From Bauldia sp. (GTDB lineage: Bacteria; Pseudomonadota; Alphaproteobacteria; Rhizobiales; Kaistiaceae): a stretch of 64,000 nucleotides of DNA. Each line of letters starts with the position of its first letter. Position 1 is the first letter of the stretch. The stretch is from assembly GCA_026126025.1 (NCBI GenBank), contig JAHCJZ010000002.1, positions 1-64,000 on the forward strand. Reading direction: 5' to 3'. The notes beneath the pieces are model-generated. The model had not been told where the DNA came from, did not search any database, and saw only the letters and a list, made by a program, of their open reading frames with translations. Of this stretch, positions 29,068 to 36,928 are shown piece by piece. The translations under genes were made by a program, and so were the position numbers.

Positions 29068-29970
29068 TTAAGGCGTGACCTGCGTGCCGGCCTCGCCGGC
29101 GACGATCGCCGCAACGTCCTCGAGCCGGCCGATCGCGGCGCGTCGGCCGGTTTCGTTGACGAAGGCCATCGCCGCTTCGACCTTCGGACGCATCGAGCCC
29201 TCGGGAAAGTCGGAGAGGTCGAGAGCGGCCGTGCGGAGCTGCGCGATCGGCCTGGCGTCGGGCGTGCCCCAGCCCTCCTGCACCGCGGCGACATCGGTGA
29301 GGAGCAGCAGCATGTCGGCGCCGAGGAGGCGGGCGAGGAGCGCGCTGGCGTGGTCCTTGTCGATCACCGCCTCCACGCCTTCGAGCGTGCCGGTCTCGGT
29401 CTCCGCGACCGGGATCCCGCCGCCGCCGCAGCAGATCACGGTTACGTCGTGGTCCAGCAGGAGCTCGATCGCCCGCGCTTCGAGGATGTCGAGCGGCGGC
29501 GGCGACGGGACGACGCGGCGCCACCCCTTGCCGTCGACGGCGATGGTCCAGCCATTGGCGTCCGCCATGCGGCGTGCCGTCGCCTCGTCATAGGTCGGGC
29601 CGATCGGCTTGGTCGGTTTGCGGAAGGCTGGGTCGCGGCGGTCGACGCGGATCTGGGTCAGCACGCCGACGACGAGGTGCTGCGGCGTCAGCGCGCCGGC
29701 GAGCTCGCGCTCGATGAGATAGCCGATCATGCCGTCGGTCTCGGCGCCGAGGACGTCCAGCGGGTAGCTGTCATTGCTGCGCGCATCGCGCTCGGCGAGG
29801 AGGCCGATCTGCGGGCCGTTGCCGTGGGTGATCGCCACCTGATGGCCGGCCGTGATCAGCGGCGCGAGCGCGGCGCCGGCGGCGCGCACGTTGCGCGCCT
29901 GGACCGCCGCGGTCATCGGCTCGCCCCGCCGCAGAAGAGCGTTTCCGCCGAGCGCCGCAACAATCCGCAT
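29068..29970 (-). CDS. arcC: Carbamate kinase
   Basis: A 300-residue amino acid kinase-fold enzyme that makes ATP from carbamoyl phosphate and ADP, the energy-yielding step of arginine fermentation. The start is the ATG at 29970 with AAGGAGAGG. Motifs: VAALGGNALLRRGEPM at the N-terminus, ITHGNGPQIGLLAERDA, the nucleotide-binding VICCGGGGIPVAETE, and the signature VIDKDHASALLARLLGADMLL. It is separated from arcD by a repeat-bearing gap and so is probably a separate transcript. It has its own FNR-like box 63 bp upstream, the same distance as for arcD. Confidence 0.95.
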   Translation of the reverse strand: MRIVAALGGNALLRRGEPMTAAVQARNVRAAGAALAPLITAGHQVAITHGNGPQIGLLAERDARSNDSYPLDVLGAETDGMIGYLIERELAGALTPQHLVVGVLTQIRVDRRDPAFRKPTKPIGPTYDEATARRMADANGWTIAVDGKGWRRVVPSPPPLDILEARAIELLLDHDVTVICCGGGGIPVAETETGTLEGVEAVIDKDHASALLARLLGADMLLLLTDVAAVQEGWGTPDARPIAQLRTAALDLSDFPEGSMRPKVEAAMAFVNETGRRAAIGRLEDVAAIVAGEAGTQVTP

Positions 29971-30032
29971 CGTCCTCTCCTTCGTCGGCAGTCCAGCCGT
30001 GAACACACGAAGCGCCGGGGCGTTTCCTCGCC

Positions 30033-30046
30033 TTGATACTGCTCAA
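30033..30046. promoter_or_regulatory. FNR-like box between arcC and TVP38 gene
   Basis: TTGATACTGCTCAA is one base away from TTGAT-N4-ATCAA. It is 63 bp upstream of arcC and 64 bp upstream of the rightward TVP38-family start at 30110, so it could serve both divergent genes. Confidence 0.55.
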
Positions 30047-30109
30047 TCCGGCCTTTCGCCGCGCATGATTTAGTGCCATTTGGCTCGGCGCAATCGCGGA
30101 CACCGTCGA

Positions 30110-30904
30110 ATGGAAAGCCGGGCACCGGCCACTGACAACGCAGCGCCGGATGCTACCGATGCGGGCCGCCGGCACCGTCGCCGCGTGGCGATCGTCAAGA
30201 TCACGATCGCGGTGGTGCTGATCGCCGCGATCGGCGCTGCGGTCGTGGCGTTCCTTCCGATGCTCGGCGACGTCGACCGCATCGCCGAGCAGATCGACCG
30301 CGCCGGGCCGTTGGGCCCGATCCTGTTCGTCGTGATCCAGGCACTGCAGGTGATCGCGGCGCCGGTTCCGGGCCAGGTGACCGGGCTCGCCGCCGGCTAC
30401 CTCTTCGGGCCGCTATGGGGCACCATCTATTGCACCATCGGGGGCACGATCGGCTGCACGGTGGTGTTCGTGCTGTCGCGCAAGCTGGGCCGGCCCTTCG
30501 TCGAGGCGTTCGTCAGCCGGAAGGCGCTGCAGCGGTTCGACTATCTCGCCGATTCCGGCGGCGCGATCGCGCTGTTCCTGATCTTCCTGGTTCCGATCTT
30601 CCCCGACGACATCATCTCCTACATCGCCGGGCTCACCCGCGTTCCGCTGCACCGGCTGGTGCTGGTCGCCCTCTTCGGGCGCCTCCCCGGCTATATCCTC
30701 TACGCGGTGGCCGGCGAGCGCGCCGCGGCCGCCGACATGACCGCGGTCATCGTCATCGCCGTCGCGACGCTCGTGCTGCTGGCGCTGTTCTTCTGGCAGC
30801 GCCACCGGGTGGAAGGCTGGGTGCGGCGACTGGCGCACGGCCGGCATCCGGCCGAAACCGCGGCAGAGCCCGCTGGCGGGAGAAGCGCCGGCCCGGGTGA
30901 ATGA
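30110..30904 (+). CDS. TVP38/TMEM64 (VTT-domain) membrane protein
   Basis: A 264-residue inner-membrane protein; the ATG at 30110 is preferred over an upstream in-frame TTG at 30080. One TM helix near residues 27-50 is followed by the VTT domain: VIAAPVPGQVTGLAAGYLFGPLWGTIYCTIGGTIGC, then LFLIFLVPIFPDDIISYIAGLTR and a FGRLPGYILYAVAGERAA motif. The family belongs to the DedA superfamily, linked to lipid scrambling and membrane homeostasis. It diverges from arcC over a 139-bp gap carrying an FNR-like box. The C-terminal tail is polar. The specific role is unknown. Confidence 0.82.
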   Translation: MESRAPATDNAAPDATDAGRRHRRRVAIVKITIAVVLIAAIGAAVVAFLPMLGDVDRIAEQIDRAGPLGPILFVVIQALQVIAAPVPGQVTGLAAGYLFGPLWGTIYCTIGGTIGCTVVFVLSRKLGRPFVEAFVSRKALQRFDYLADSGGAIALFLIFLVPIFPDDIISYIAGLTRVPLHRLVLVALFGRLPGYILYAVAGERAAAADMTAVIVIAVATLVLLALFFWQRHRVEGWVRRLAHGRHPAETAAEPAGGRSAGPGE

Positions 30905-30952
30905 GCGGGAACCCGGGACGCCTGCCGGCCATTCCACGGTCGGAGGAACCGA

Positions 30953-31438
30953 TTGGCGCGCGCGCTCGTCCTTGTCCTGGTTGCCGTGCTTGCGGCTTGC
31001 GACCGCTTCCCCGCCGATCCCGACGGCACGACGGAGCGGGTTCGCGGCGGTGAGCTGCGCGTCGGCGCGATGCACGCGCCGCCCTTCGTCGTGCTCACGG
31101 CGGACGGGCCGACGGGAGCCGAGGCCGCTATCGCGGCCGCGCTTGCCGATGAGCTCGAGGCCGGGATCACCTGGGTCGAGGGTGGGCCAGACGCACTCCT
31201 CGCGGCGCTGGAGGACCGCGCGCTCGATCTCGTGATTGGCGGCGTGACGGCGGACACGCCGTGGAGCGAGCAGGTGGCGTTGACGCGGCCCTATCTCCGC
31301 GCGGACGACGCGCCGGACGGCAAGGATCACGTCCTCGCGCTGCCGCCAGGCGAGAACCGCTGGCTCATGACGGTCGAACGCTTCCTCGCCGAGAGCGTCG
31401 AGCCGGCGGCGCCGGAGCTCGCGGAGGCAGGGCTGTGA
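30953..31438 (+). CDS. Truncated (one-lobe) family-3 solute-binding lipoprotein
   Basis: A 161-residue protein starting at TTG 30953 (GGAGGAACCGA before it). A lipoprotein signal, LVLVAVLAACDRF, is followed by GGELRVGAMHAPPFVVLTAD and ALLAALEDRALDLVIGGVT, then VALTRPYL, which is the first lobe of amino-acid-type binding proteins. The second lobe (about 90-100 residues) is absent: the chain goes directly to a C-terminal helix, GENRWLMTVERFLAES. A normal family member is about 250 residues. The frame is intact and its stop overlaps the start of the next gene (GTGA), so it looks like a retained, coupled product rather than debris. Confidence 0.68.
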   Translation: MARALVLVLVAVLAACDRFPADPDGTTERVRGGELRVGAMHAPPFVVLTADGPTGAEAAIAAALADELEAGITWVEGGPDALLAALEDRALDLVIGGVTADTPWSEQVALTRPYLRADDAPDGKDHVLALPPGENRWLMTVERFLAESVEPAAPELAEAGL

Positions 31439-32424
31439 GAATCCGCACGCCGTTCATCTGGCCGCCGGAGAAGCAGGCGCTTCGGCAGAAGGCGATCCGC
31501 CTCGAATGGATCACGATCGCGGTCATGGGATCGGCGACGATCCTCCTCTTCTTCACCGCCGGAACCTCGCAGGCGATGCGGACGGCGTTCTTCGACGACC
31601 TCATGGGGCTCGTTCCGCCGATCGCGTTCCTCCTCGCGGTGCGCTTCGAGCGGCGCCGGCCCAACCGCGATTTCCCATTCGGCTACTACCGCGGCGTCTC
31701 GATCGCCCATTTCGTCTCGGCGCTCACGCTGTTCGCGCTGGGGGCGTTCCTCGTGGTGGAGTCGGCCAGTTCGCTGCTGCGCGGCGAACGGCCGTCGCTG
31801 GGGACGCTCACGATCTTCGGCCTCGACGTCTGGGCGGGCTGGGTGATGATCGCCGCGCTGGTCTACAGCACGATTCCGCCCGTGATCCTCGGCCGGCTGA
31901 AGACGCCGATCGCCGCCGCGCTCCACGACAAGGTGCTGGTCGCGGACGCGGCGCTGCAGAAGGCAGACTGGATGACCGGCATCGCCGCGATCGCGGGGAT
32001 CGTCGGCATCGGGTTCGGGCTGTGGTGGTTCGACGCGGCGGCCGCCGGGCTCATCGCGCTCGACATCCTCTATGACGGCGTGAAGCACCTCTCCCGCGCG
32101 GCGCGCGATCTCGCCGACGAGGCGCCGCGCACCGTGGAGGACGACCATCGCGACCCGGTGGTGACGAAGGTGCGCAATGCCGCGCTCGCCCTCCCCTGGG
32201 TCGAGGGCGCGGCGGTGAATTTCCGCGGGGAAGGGCATCTCCTCTCCGGCGTGATCTACGTCGCCCCGAAGCCGCGGACCGCGCATCTCGTCGACCGCGC
32301 GGAGGAGGTGCGCGAGGCCGCCAAGGCGGTCGACTGGCGCGTCCACGACCCCGACGTCGCTTTCGTTCCCCTCGACGCGCTGCCTTCCGGCGCCAGATCG
32401 GCCGGCGGCGCGGCGAAAGACTGA
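31435..32424 (+). CDS. Cation diffusion facilitator-like membrane protein (atypical sites)
   Basis: A 329-residue protein; the GTG at 31435 overlaps the previous stop. About six TM helices and a C-terminal ferredoxin-like cytoplasmic domain (TKVRNAALALPWVEGAAVNF onward) fit the CDF/cation-efflux family. Aligned to E. coli YiiP by eye, the TM5 metal motif HxxxD reads ADAALQKAD, with Leu where His is expected. The TM2 DxxxD reads FFDDLMGLV, with Gly for the second Asp. Zn2+ selectivity is therefore doubtful; another ion or a non-transport role is possible. It is coupled to a one-lobe binding lipoprotein. Confidence is moderate for the fold and low for the substrate. Confidence 0.72.
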   Translation: MRIRTPFIWPPEKQALRQKAIRLEWITIAVMGSATILLFFTAGTSQAMRTAFFDDLMGLVPPIAFLLAVRFERRRPNRDFPFGYYRGVSIAHFVSALTLFALGAFLVVESASSLLRGERPSLGTLTIFGLDVWAGWVMIAALVYSTIPPVILGRLKTPIAAALHDKVLVADAALQKADWMTGIAAIAGIVGIGFGLWWFDAAAAGLIALDILYDGVKHLSRAARDLADEAPRTVEDDHRDPVVTKVRNAALALPWVEGAAVNFRGEGHLLSGVIYVAPKPRTAHLVDRAEEVREAAKAVDWRVHDPDVAFVPLDALPSGARSAGGAAKD

Positions 32425-32460
32425 CGGCGGGGAACCTATCCCGGCGTTTGCGATTGCCTC

Positions 32461-32477
32461 GTTGGAAGGGTTCCAAC
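32461..32477. promoter_or_regulatory. Palindrome at the start of the oxidase operon
   Basis: GTTGGAAGGGTTCCAAC is a perfect 7-bp inverted repeat with a 3-base centre, ending 11 bp before the first ATG of the cytochrome/oxidase operon and touching its ribosome site (CGGAG). It may be a repressor operator or an RNA hairpin that modulates translation. Confidence 0.45.
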
Positions 32478-32487
32478 GGAGTGGTCG

Positions 32488-33255
32488 ATGCGGAAGCGAT
32501 CGGCATTCGGGTCCGGCATAGCGGCGGTGGCGGTGGTCGCCGCCCTGCACGCGGCCGCGCAATCGCCGGAGCCGGCGGCGGAGGTGCTGACGCCGGACGC
32601 CGAGCGCGGCCAGGCGGTCGCGGTCGGCGCCAGCGCACCAGACCAGGCTTGCATGGCGTGCCACGGGGTCGACGGCGCGGGCGACGCGGCGGCCGCCTTT
32701 CCGCGCCTCGCCGGGCAGTCCTTCGTCTATCTCGCGACGACGCTGATCGACTTCGCGTCGGGCGAAAGGCCGCACGAGATCATGACGCCGATCGCGGAGG
32801 CGCTGACCCGCCAGGAGATCATCGACGTCGCCGCCTATTACGCGACGCTGACCGACACGCCGTTCGCCCCGCCGTCTGCCGAAACCGACGCGGCGCTGCT
32901 CCAACGCGGCGGCACGATTGCCGCGCTCGGCCTCGCGCCGGCGGGCGTCCAGGGCTGCATCAACTGCCACGGACCGGACGGCGGCGGCCTCGGCTACGAG
33001 TATCCCGCGATCGGCGGCCAGCATGCGGCCTATCTCGCGGCGCGGCTGCACGCCTTCAAGACGGCCGAGAGCGTCGGCGATGCGCAGGCGATCATGCGCG
33101 GCATTGCGAGCCGCCTGAGCGACGAGGACATCGCCGCGGTCGCCGCCTACTACGCCGCGCTCCGCCCGCCGCCGCTCGCCCAGGACGACATCGCCGAGCT
33201 GCCGCCGCAGCTGATCGACGCCTTCAACGACGACGACGGGGAGGATGCCGAATGA
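32488..33255 (+). CDS. Di-heme cytochrome c (c4/c553-like)
   Basis: A 255-residue periplasmic protein with a Sec signal peptide (RKRSAFGSG, then a hydrophobic stretch ending AAAQS). It has two heme c sites, CMACH (55-59) and CINCH (157-161). Each is in a repeat of the type FPRLAGQSFVYLATTLIDFASGER / YPAIGGQHAAYLAARLHAFKTAE, with Met ligands in EIMTPIA and AIMRGIA. It carries electrons from the neighbouring flavoprotein toward the oxidase. Its stop overlaps the next start (ATGA). It leads the operon, and its paralogue lies four genes on. Confidence 0.9.
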   Translation: MRKRSAFGSGIAAVAVVAALHAAAQSPEPAAEVLTPDAERGQAVAVGASAPDQACMACHGVDGAGDAAAAFPRLAGQSFVYLATTLIDFASGERPHEIMTPIAEALTRQEIIDVAAYYATLTDTPFAPPSAETDAALLQRGGTIAALGLAPAGVQGCINCHGPDGGGLGYEYPAIGGQHAAYLAARLHAFKTAESVGDAQAIMRGIASRLSDEDIAAVAAYYAALRPPPLAQDDIAELPPQLIDAFNDDDGEDAE

Positions 33256-34076
33256 CGAAGCGCGACACGCGCGACCGCGACCGGGACGCGCCCTCCGCGC
33301 TGTCGCGGCGCGACCTCTTCAAGGCCGCGGCGGCCGCGGGCGTCGTTGCCGCGGTGCCGACGGTCGCGGCCGGGCAGGAGAGTGCTCCAGCTCCCTCTGC
33401 TTCGCCGGCCGGACCGCCAGCAGCTGCGCCCGGTGCCGGCCCGGTGGCGCAGGCTCCGGCTGCACGTCCGGTGCTGTTCTTCTTCAACGACGAGGAGGCG
33501 CGGTTCGTCGAGGCGGCGATCGACCGGCTCATCCCCGCCGATCCGGAATGGCCGGGCGCGGTCTGGGCTGGCGTCCTCACCTTCATCGACCGCCAGCTCG
33601 CGGGTCCCTATGGCGACGGCGCCAAGACCTATCTCGCCGGGCCGTGGACGCCCGACGCGCCGCCGGAGCAAGGCTACCAGCATCGCTACACGCCGGCCGA
33701 GATCTTCCGCATCGGCATCGCCGAGGTGCGGGCGCACGTCACGGAGACGCGGGACGCGGAGTTCGCCGAGCTCGGCGCCGACGCGATTGACGCGGTGCTG
33801 ACCGCGCTGGAAGCCGGCGAGATCGAGCTGCCGTCGATCCCGTCCGCGCTCTTCTTCAGCGTCCTCCTCGACAACACGGTGCAGGGCTGGTTCGCCGACC
33901 CGGTGCATGGCGGCAACCGCGACATGGTTTCGTGGCGGATGGTCGGCTTCCCCGGCGCCTATGCGCAGTACCTGGAGACTGTCGACATCTTCAATCTCGA
34001 CTACCGGCGCGAGCCGGTGAGCATCGCCGACGCCGCGGCCCGCGCCGTGCATCTCGGCGGCCACCACGAACATTGA
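33252..34076 (+). CDS. Gluconate 2-dehydrogenase subunit 3-like (gamma, Tat-exported)
   Basis: A 274-residue protein. A twin-arginine signal, LSRRDLFKAAAAAGVVAAVP, is at about residues 20-40, followed by a Pro/Ala-rich linker. The body, FFFNDEEARFVEAAIDRLIP then TFIDRQLAGPYGDGAKTY and ending GNRDMVSWRMVGFPGAYA, is the small subunit of gluconate/glucose dehydrogenase complexes. In these complexes the gamma subunit carries the only Tat signal and takes the folded flavoprotein across the membrane with it. The following GMC protein has no signal of its own, in line with that. The start overlaps the preceding cytochrome stop by 4 bp, and the GMC gene follows after 10 bp. Confidence 0.87.
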   Translation: MTKRDTRDRDRDAPSALSRRDLFKAAAAAGVVAAVPTVAAGQESAPAPSASPAGPPAAAPGAGPVAQAPAARPVLFFFNDEEARFVEAAIDRLIPADPEWPGAVWAGVLTFIDRQLAGPYGDGAKTYLAGPWTPDAPPEQGYQHRYTPAEIFRIGIAEVRAHVTETRDAEFAELGADAIDAVLTALEAGEIELPSIPSALFFSVLLDNTVQGWFADPVHGGNRDMVSWRMVGFPGAYAQYLETVDIFNLDYRREPVSIADAAARAVHLGGHHEH

Positions 34077-34086
34077 GGGGTGCACG

Positions 34087-35844
34087 ATGGCGGTCCGGCT
34101 TCCCGAGATCGATGTGGTGCTGGTGGGCGGCGGGATGACCGCGGCCATCGTCGGCAAGGAGCTCGCCGAGGCGGGGCAGCGCGTGGTGGCGCTGGAGCGC
34201 GGCCAGATGCGCCAGACCGTGCCCGACTTCCAGTCGCCCACCATGCATGACGAGCTGACCTATTCGATCCGCCATGCGCTGATGCAGAATCCGGAGCAGC
34301 AGACCATCACCTTCCGCAACCGGCCGGACCAGACGCCGCTGCCGATGCGGCGGCTCGGCTCGTTCCTTCCGGGCGAAGGCGTCGGCGGCGCGATGGTGCA
34401 CTGGAACGGCGTCACCTGGCGCTTCCAGCCGGAATGGTTCGAGCTGAAGAGCTGGACCGAGGAGCGCTACGGCCGGGGCTTCGTGTCGGACGAGGTGACG
34501 ATCCAGGACTGGGGCGTCACCTATGACGAGCTCGAGCCCTATTACGACTTCTTCGAGAAGATCTGCGGCACCGGCGGCCTGCCCTATGGCGACCTGACCG
34601 GCGGCAATCCATTCGGCGGGCGGCGCTCCAATCCCTATCCCAACCCGCCGATGAAGGAGCCCTACGCGCTCAACCTCTTCCGCACTGCGGCCGCGGGCAT
34701 GGGCTATTCGCCCTTCCCGGCGCCCTCGTCCAATGCGACGCGGCACTATGTGAACCCCTATGGCGCGGAGCTGAAGCCGTGCATGTATTGCGGCTATTGC
34801 GAGCGCCATGGCTGCGAGCATTTCGCCAAGGCGAGCCCGCAGGTTTCGATCCTGCCCGCCGCGCTCGCCAACCCCAATTTCGAGATGCGCACCGGCGCGT
34901 GGGTCACGCGCATCGAGCACGATCCCGACGCCGGAATCGTCACCGGCGTGACCTATGTCGATGCGGCGGGACGCGAGGTGTTCCAGCCCGCGTCGATGGT
35001 GGTGCTGTGCGCCTATGCCTACCACAACGCGGTGCTGATGCTGCAGTCGGGGATCGGCCAGCCCTACGACCCCGCGACGCAGACCGGCACCGTCGGCCGC
35101 AACTATTGCTACCAGACCTTCGGCGGCGCGACGGTGTTCTTCGACGGCACGGTGCGCTTCAACCCCTATATGGGCGCCGGGGCGCTCGGCGTCGTCATCG
35201 ACGACTTCAACAACGGGTCGATGGATCATTCCGAGCTCGGCTTCCTCGGCGGGGCCTCGACCTCGGTGTCGCAGGCGAGCGGGCGCCCGATCGCGTTTCA
35301 CCCGGTCCCCGGCGACACGCCCGGCTGGGGCCTCGCGTGGAAGGAGGCGGTGCGCCGCCACTACAACAGCACGCTGTCGATCAGCGCCCAGGGCTCGTCT
35401 CTGCCGCACCCGAACAATTATCTCGGGCTCGACCGCACCTACACCGACGCCTTCGGCAACCCGCTCGGGATGCTGACCTTCGATTTTCCCGACAATGACC
35501 GCCGCATGGCGGCGTTCCTGACCGAGCGCTGCGTGGAGATCGGCGAGGCGATGGGCGCGTCGGTTGTCGAAGGCAACGACCTCGCCGAGCACTATTCGAT
35601 CGTGCCCTACCAGTCGACGCACAACACCGGCGGCACGGTGATGGGCGCCGACCCGACCACCAGCGTCGTCAACCGCTATCTCCAGAGCTGGGACTGCCAC
35701 AACCTCTTCGTCATGGGCGCGGGCGTCTTCCCGCAGAACGCCGGCTACAACCCGACCGGCACGGTCGGCGCCCTCGCCTATTGGGCGGTCGACGCGATCA
35801 AGAACCAGTATCTCCGCAATCCCGGCCCGCTGGTGCAGGCATGA
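34087..35844 (+). CDS. GMC flavoprotein dehydrogenase with cysteine cluster (FAD-GDH / gluconate-DH-like)
   Basis: A 585-residue catalytic subunit. An FAD Rossmann motif, VVLVGGGMTAAIVGKELAEAG, is at residues 10-30, then GEGVGGAMVHWNGVTWRF. A cysteine set C-x2-C-x2-C-x4-C (Cys232, 235, 238, 243) lies in KPCMYCGYCERHGCEHFAK. The C-terminal GMC motifs are STHNTGGTVMGAD and QNAGYNPTGTVGALAYWAVDAI with the catalytic His/Asn. The cysteines match the place where FAD glucose dehydrogenase holds a 3Fe-4S cluster (family knowledge). It oxidises a sugar, sugar acid or polyol in the periplasm and passes electrons to the cytochromes. The substrate is not predictable. The stop overlaps the next cytochrome start. 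Confidence 0.9.
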   Translation: MAVRLPEIDVVLVGGGMTAAIVGKELAEAGQRVVALERGQMRQTVPDFQSPTMHDELTYSIRHALMQNPEQQTITFRNRPDQTPLPMRRLGSFLPGEGVGGAMVHWNGVTWRFQPEWFELKSWTEERYGRGFVSDEVTIQDWGVTYDELEPYYDFFEKICGTGGLPYGDLTGGNPFGGRRSNPYPNPPMKEPYALNLFRTAAAGMGYSPFPAPSSNATRHYVNPYGAELKPCMYCGYCERHGCEHFAKASPQVSILPAALANPNFEMRTGAWVTRIEHDPDAGIVTGVTYVDAAGREVFQPASMVVLCAYAYHNAVLMLQSGIGQPYDPATQTGTVGRNYCYQTFGGATVFFDGTVRFNPYMGAGALGVVIDDFNNGSMDHSELGFLGGASTSVSQASGRPIAFHPVPGDTPGWGLAWKEAVRRHYNSTLSISAQGSSLPHPNNYLGLDRTYTDAFGNPLGMLTFDFPDNDRRMAAFLTERCVEIGEAMGASVVEGNDLAEHYSIVPYQSTHNTGGTVMGADPTTSVVNRYLQSWDCHNLFVMGAGVFPQNAGYNPTGTVGALAYWAVDAIKNQYLRNPGPLVQA

Positions 35845-36548
35845 AGCGCGCGGCCGCCCTCGGCATCGCGGTTTCGCTGAGCGCGGCGGCGGCGCTGGCG
35901 CAAAGCGACCCGCTCGGCCTCGGCCTTCCCGAGCCCGCTGCGCGCGAGGAGGGCGACCCGGTGCGCGGCCAGGCCATCGCGCTCGGCGGGCCGTTCGAGG
36001 ATCTCGGCCGCGTCTCCTGCGCCCAGTGTCACGGCATCGACGGCACCGGCGACGACAGCGGCGCGTTCCCGCGGCTGGCCGGTCAAGGCGCGTTCTATCT
36101 CTACGAGGCGCTCAACGATTTCGCGACGGGGGCGCGGCCGAACGAGGTGATGTCGCCGATCGCGGCGCAACTCTCGGACACCGACCGCCGCGATGTCGCC
36201 GCCTATTTCGCGGCGATCGAGGACGCCGCCTATCCCGCGCCGCGCGACGCGAATGCCGACCTTCTCCAGCGCGGCGGGGCGCTCGCCGCGATCGGCGGCA
36301 TCGGCGGCGACGTGCCGGCCTGCGATTCCTGCCACGGCGCGCAAGGCGCGGGCGTGCCGCCGGTCTACCCGACGCTTGGCGGCCAGCACGAGGCGTATCT
36401 CGTCCAGCAGCTGGAACTGTTCCGCTCGGGCGAGCGCGGCAGCGATGCGCTCGGCGTCATGCGGGCGATCGCGGCGCTGCTCTCCGACGACGACATCGCC
36501 GCCGTCGCGGCCTACTACGCATCGGTCCGGCCGGAGCCGTCGCCGTGA
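35841..36548 (+). CDS. Di-heme cytochrome c, paralogue of the first
   Basis: A 235-residue protein starting at ATG 35841, overlapping the GMC stop (ATGA). A short signal peptide ends at ALAQS. Heme sites are CAQCH and CDSCH. The repeat segments AFPRLAGQGAFYLYEALNDF and YPTLGGQHEAYLVQQLELF closely resemble the first di-heme cytochrome of this operon, so the two arose by duplication. It probably acts as the cytochrome (beta) subunit of the dehydrogenase or as relay to the caa3 oxidase. Its stop overlaps the next GTG. Confidence 0.88.
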   Translation: MKRAAALGIAVSLSAAAALAQSDPLGLGLPEPAAREEGDPVRGQAIALGGPFEDLGRVSCAQCHGIDGTGDDSGAFPRLAGQGAFYLYEALNDFATGARPNEVMSPIAAQLSDTDRRDVAAYFAAIEDAAYPAPRDANADLLQRGGALAAIGGIGGDVPACDSCHGAQGAGVPPVYPTLGGQHEAYLVQQLELFRSGERGSDALGVMRAIAALLSDDDIAAVAAYYASVRPEPSP

Positions 36549-36928
36549 CGGTCGCCCGGCGGCTGGTCTCGACAGGCGTCGCCGCATCGCTCCTTCTCGC
36601 CGCAGGCTGCGACCGCGACGCGGCGCCGCAAACGCGGATCGTCGCCGACGGCGATCCGGGGCACGGCCGCCAGCTCATCGCCGAGGTCGCCTGCGGCGTC
36701 TGCCATATCATCCCCGGCGTGCGGGGCGCGGCGGGAACTGTCGGCCCGTCGCTGGCGGGCTTCGCCGAGCGGAACCTCATTGCGGGCGTCCTCCCCAACA
36801 CGCCGTCGGAGCTCGCGCGCTGGGTCCGCGACGCGCCGTCTTTGGTGCCCGAGACCGCCATGCCGCCGATGCCGCTCAGCGAGGACGAGGCCGTCAATGT
36901 CGCCGCCTATCTCCTCACGCTGCGCTAG
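36545..36928 (+). CDS. Small mono-heme cytochrome c lipoprotein
   Basis: A 127-residue protein with GTG start overlapping the previous stop. The lipobox SLLLAAGC anchors it in the membrane. One heme site, CGVCH, lies in AEVACGVCHIIPGVRGAAG, and the Met ligand is likely in ETAMPPMPLSEDEA. The fold is that of the cytochrome c domain of oxidase subunit II (GPSLAGFAERNLIAGVLPNT), so it is probably a membrane-tethered direct donor to the oxidase. The oxidase subunit II gene starts 32 bp before its stop, in another frame. Confidence 0.85.
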   Translation: MTVARRLVSTGVAASLLLAAGCDRDAAPQTRIVADGDPGHGRQLIAEVACGVCHIIPGVRGAAGTVGPSLAGFAERNLIAGVLPNTPSELARWVRDAPSLVPETAMPPMPLSEDEAVNVAAYLLTLR

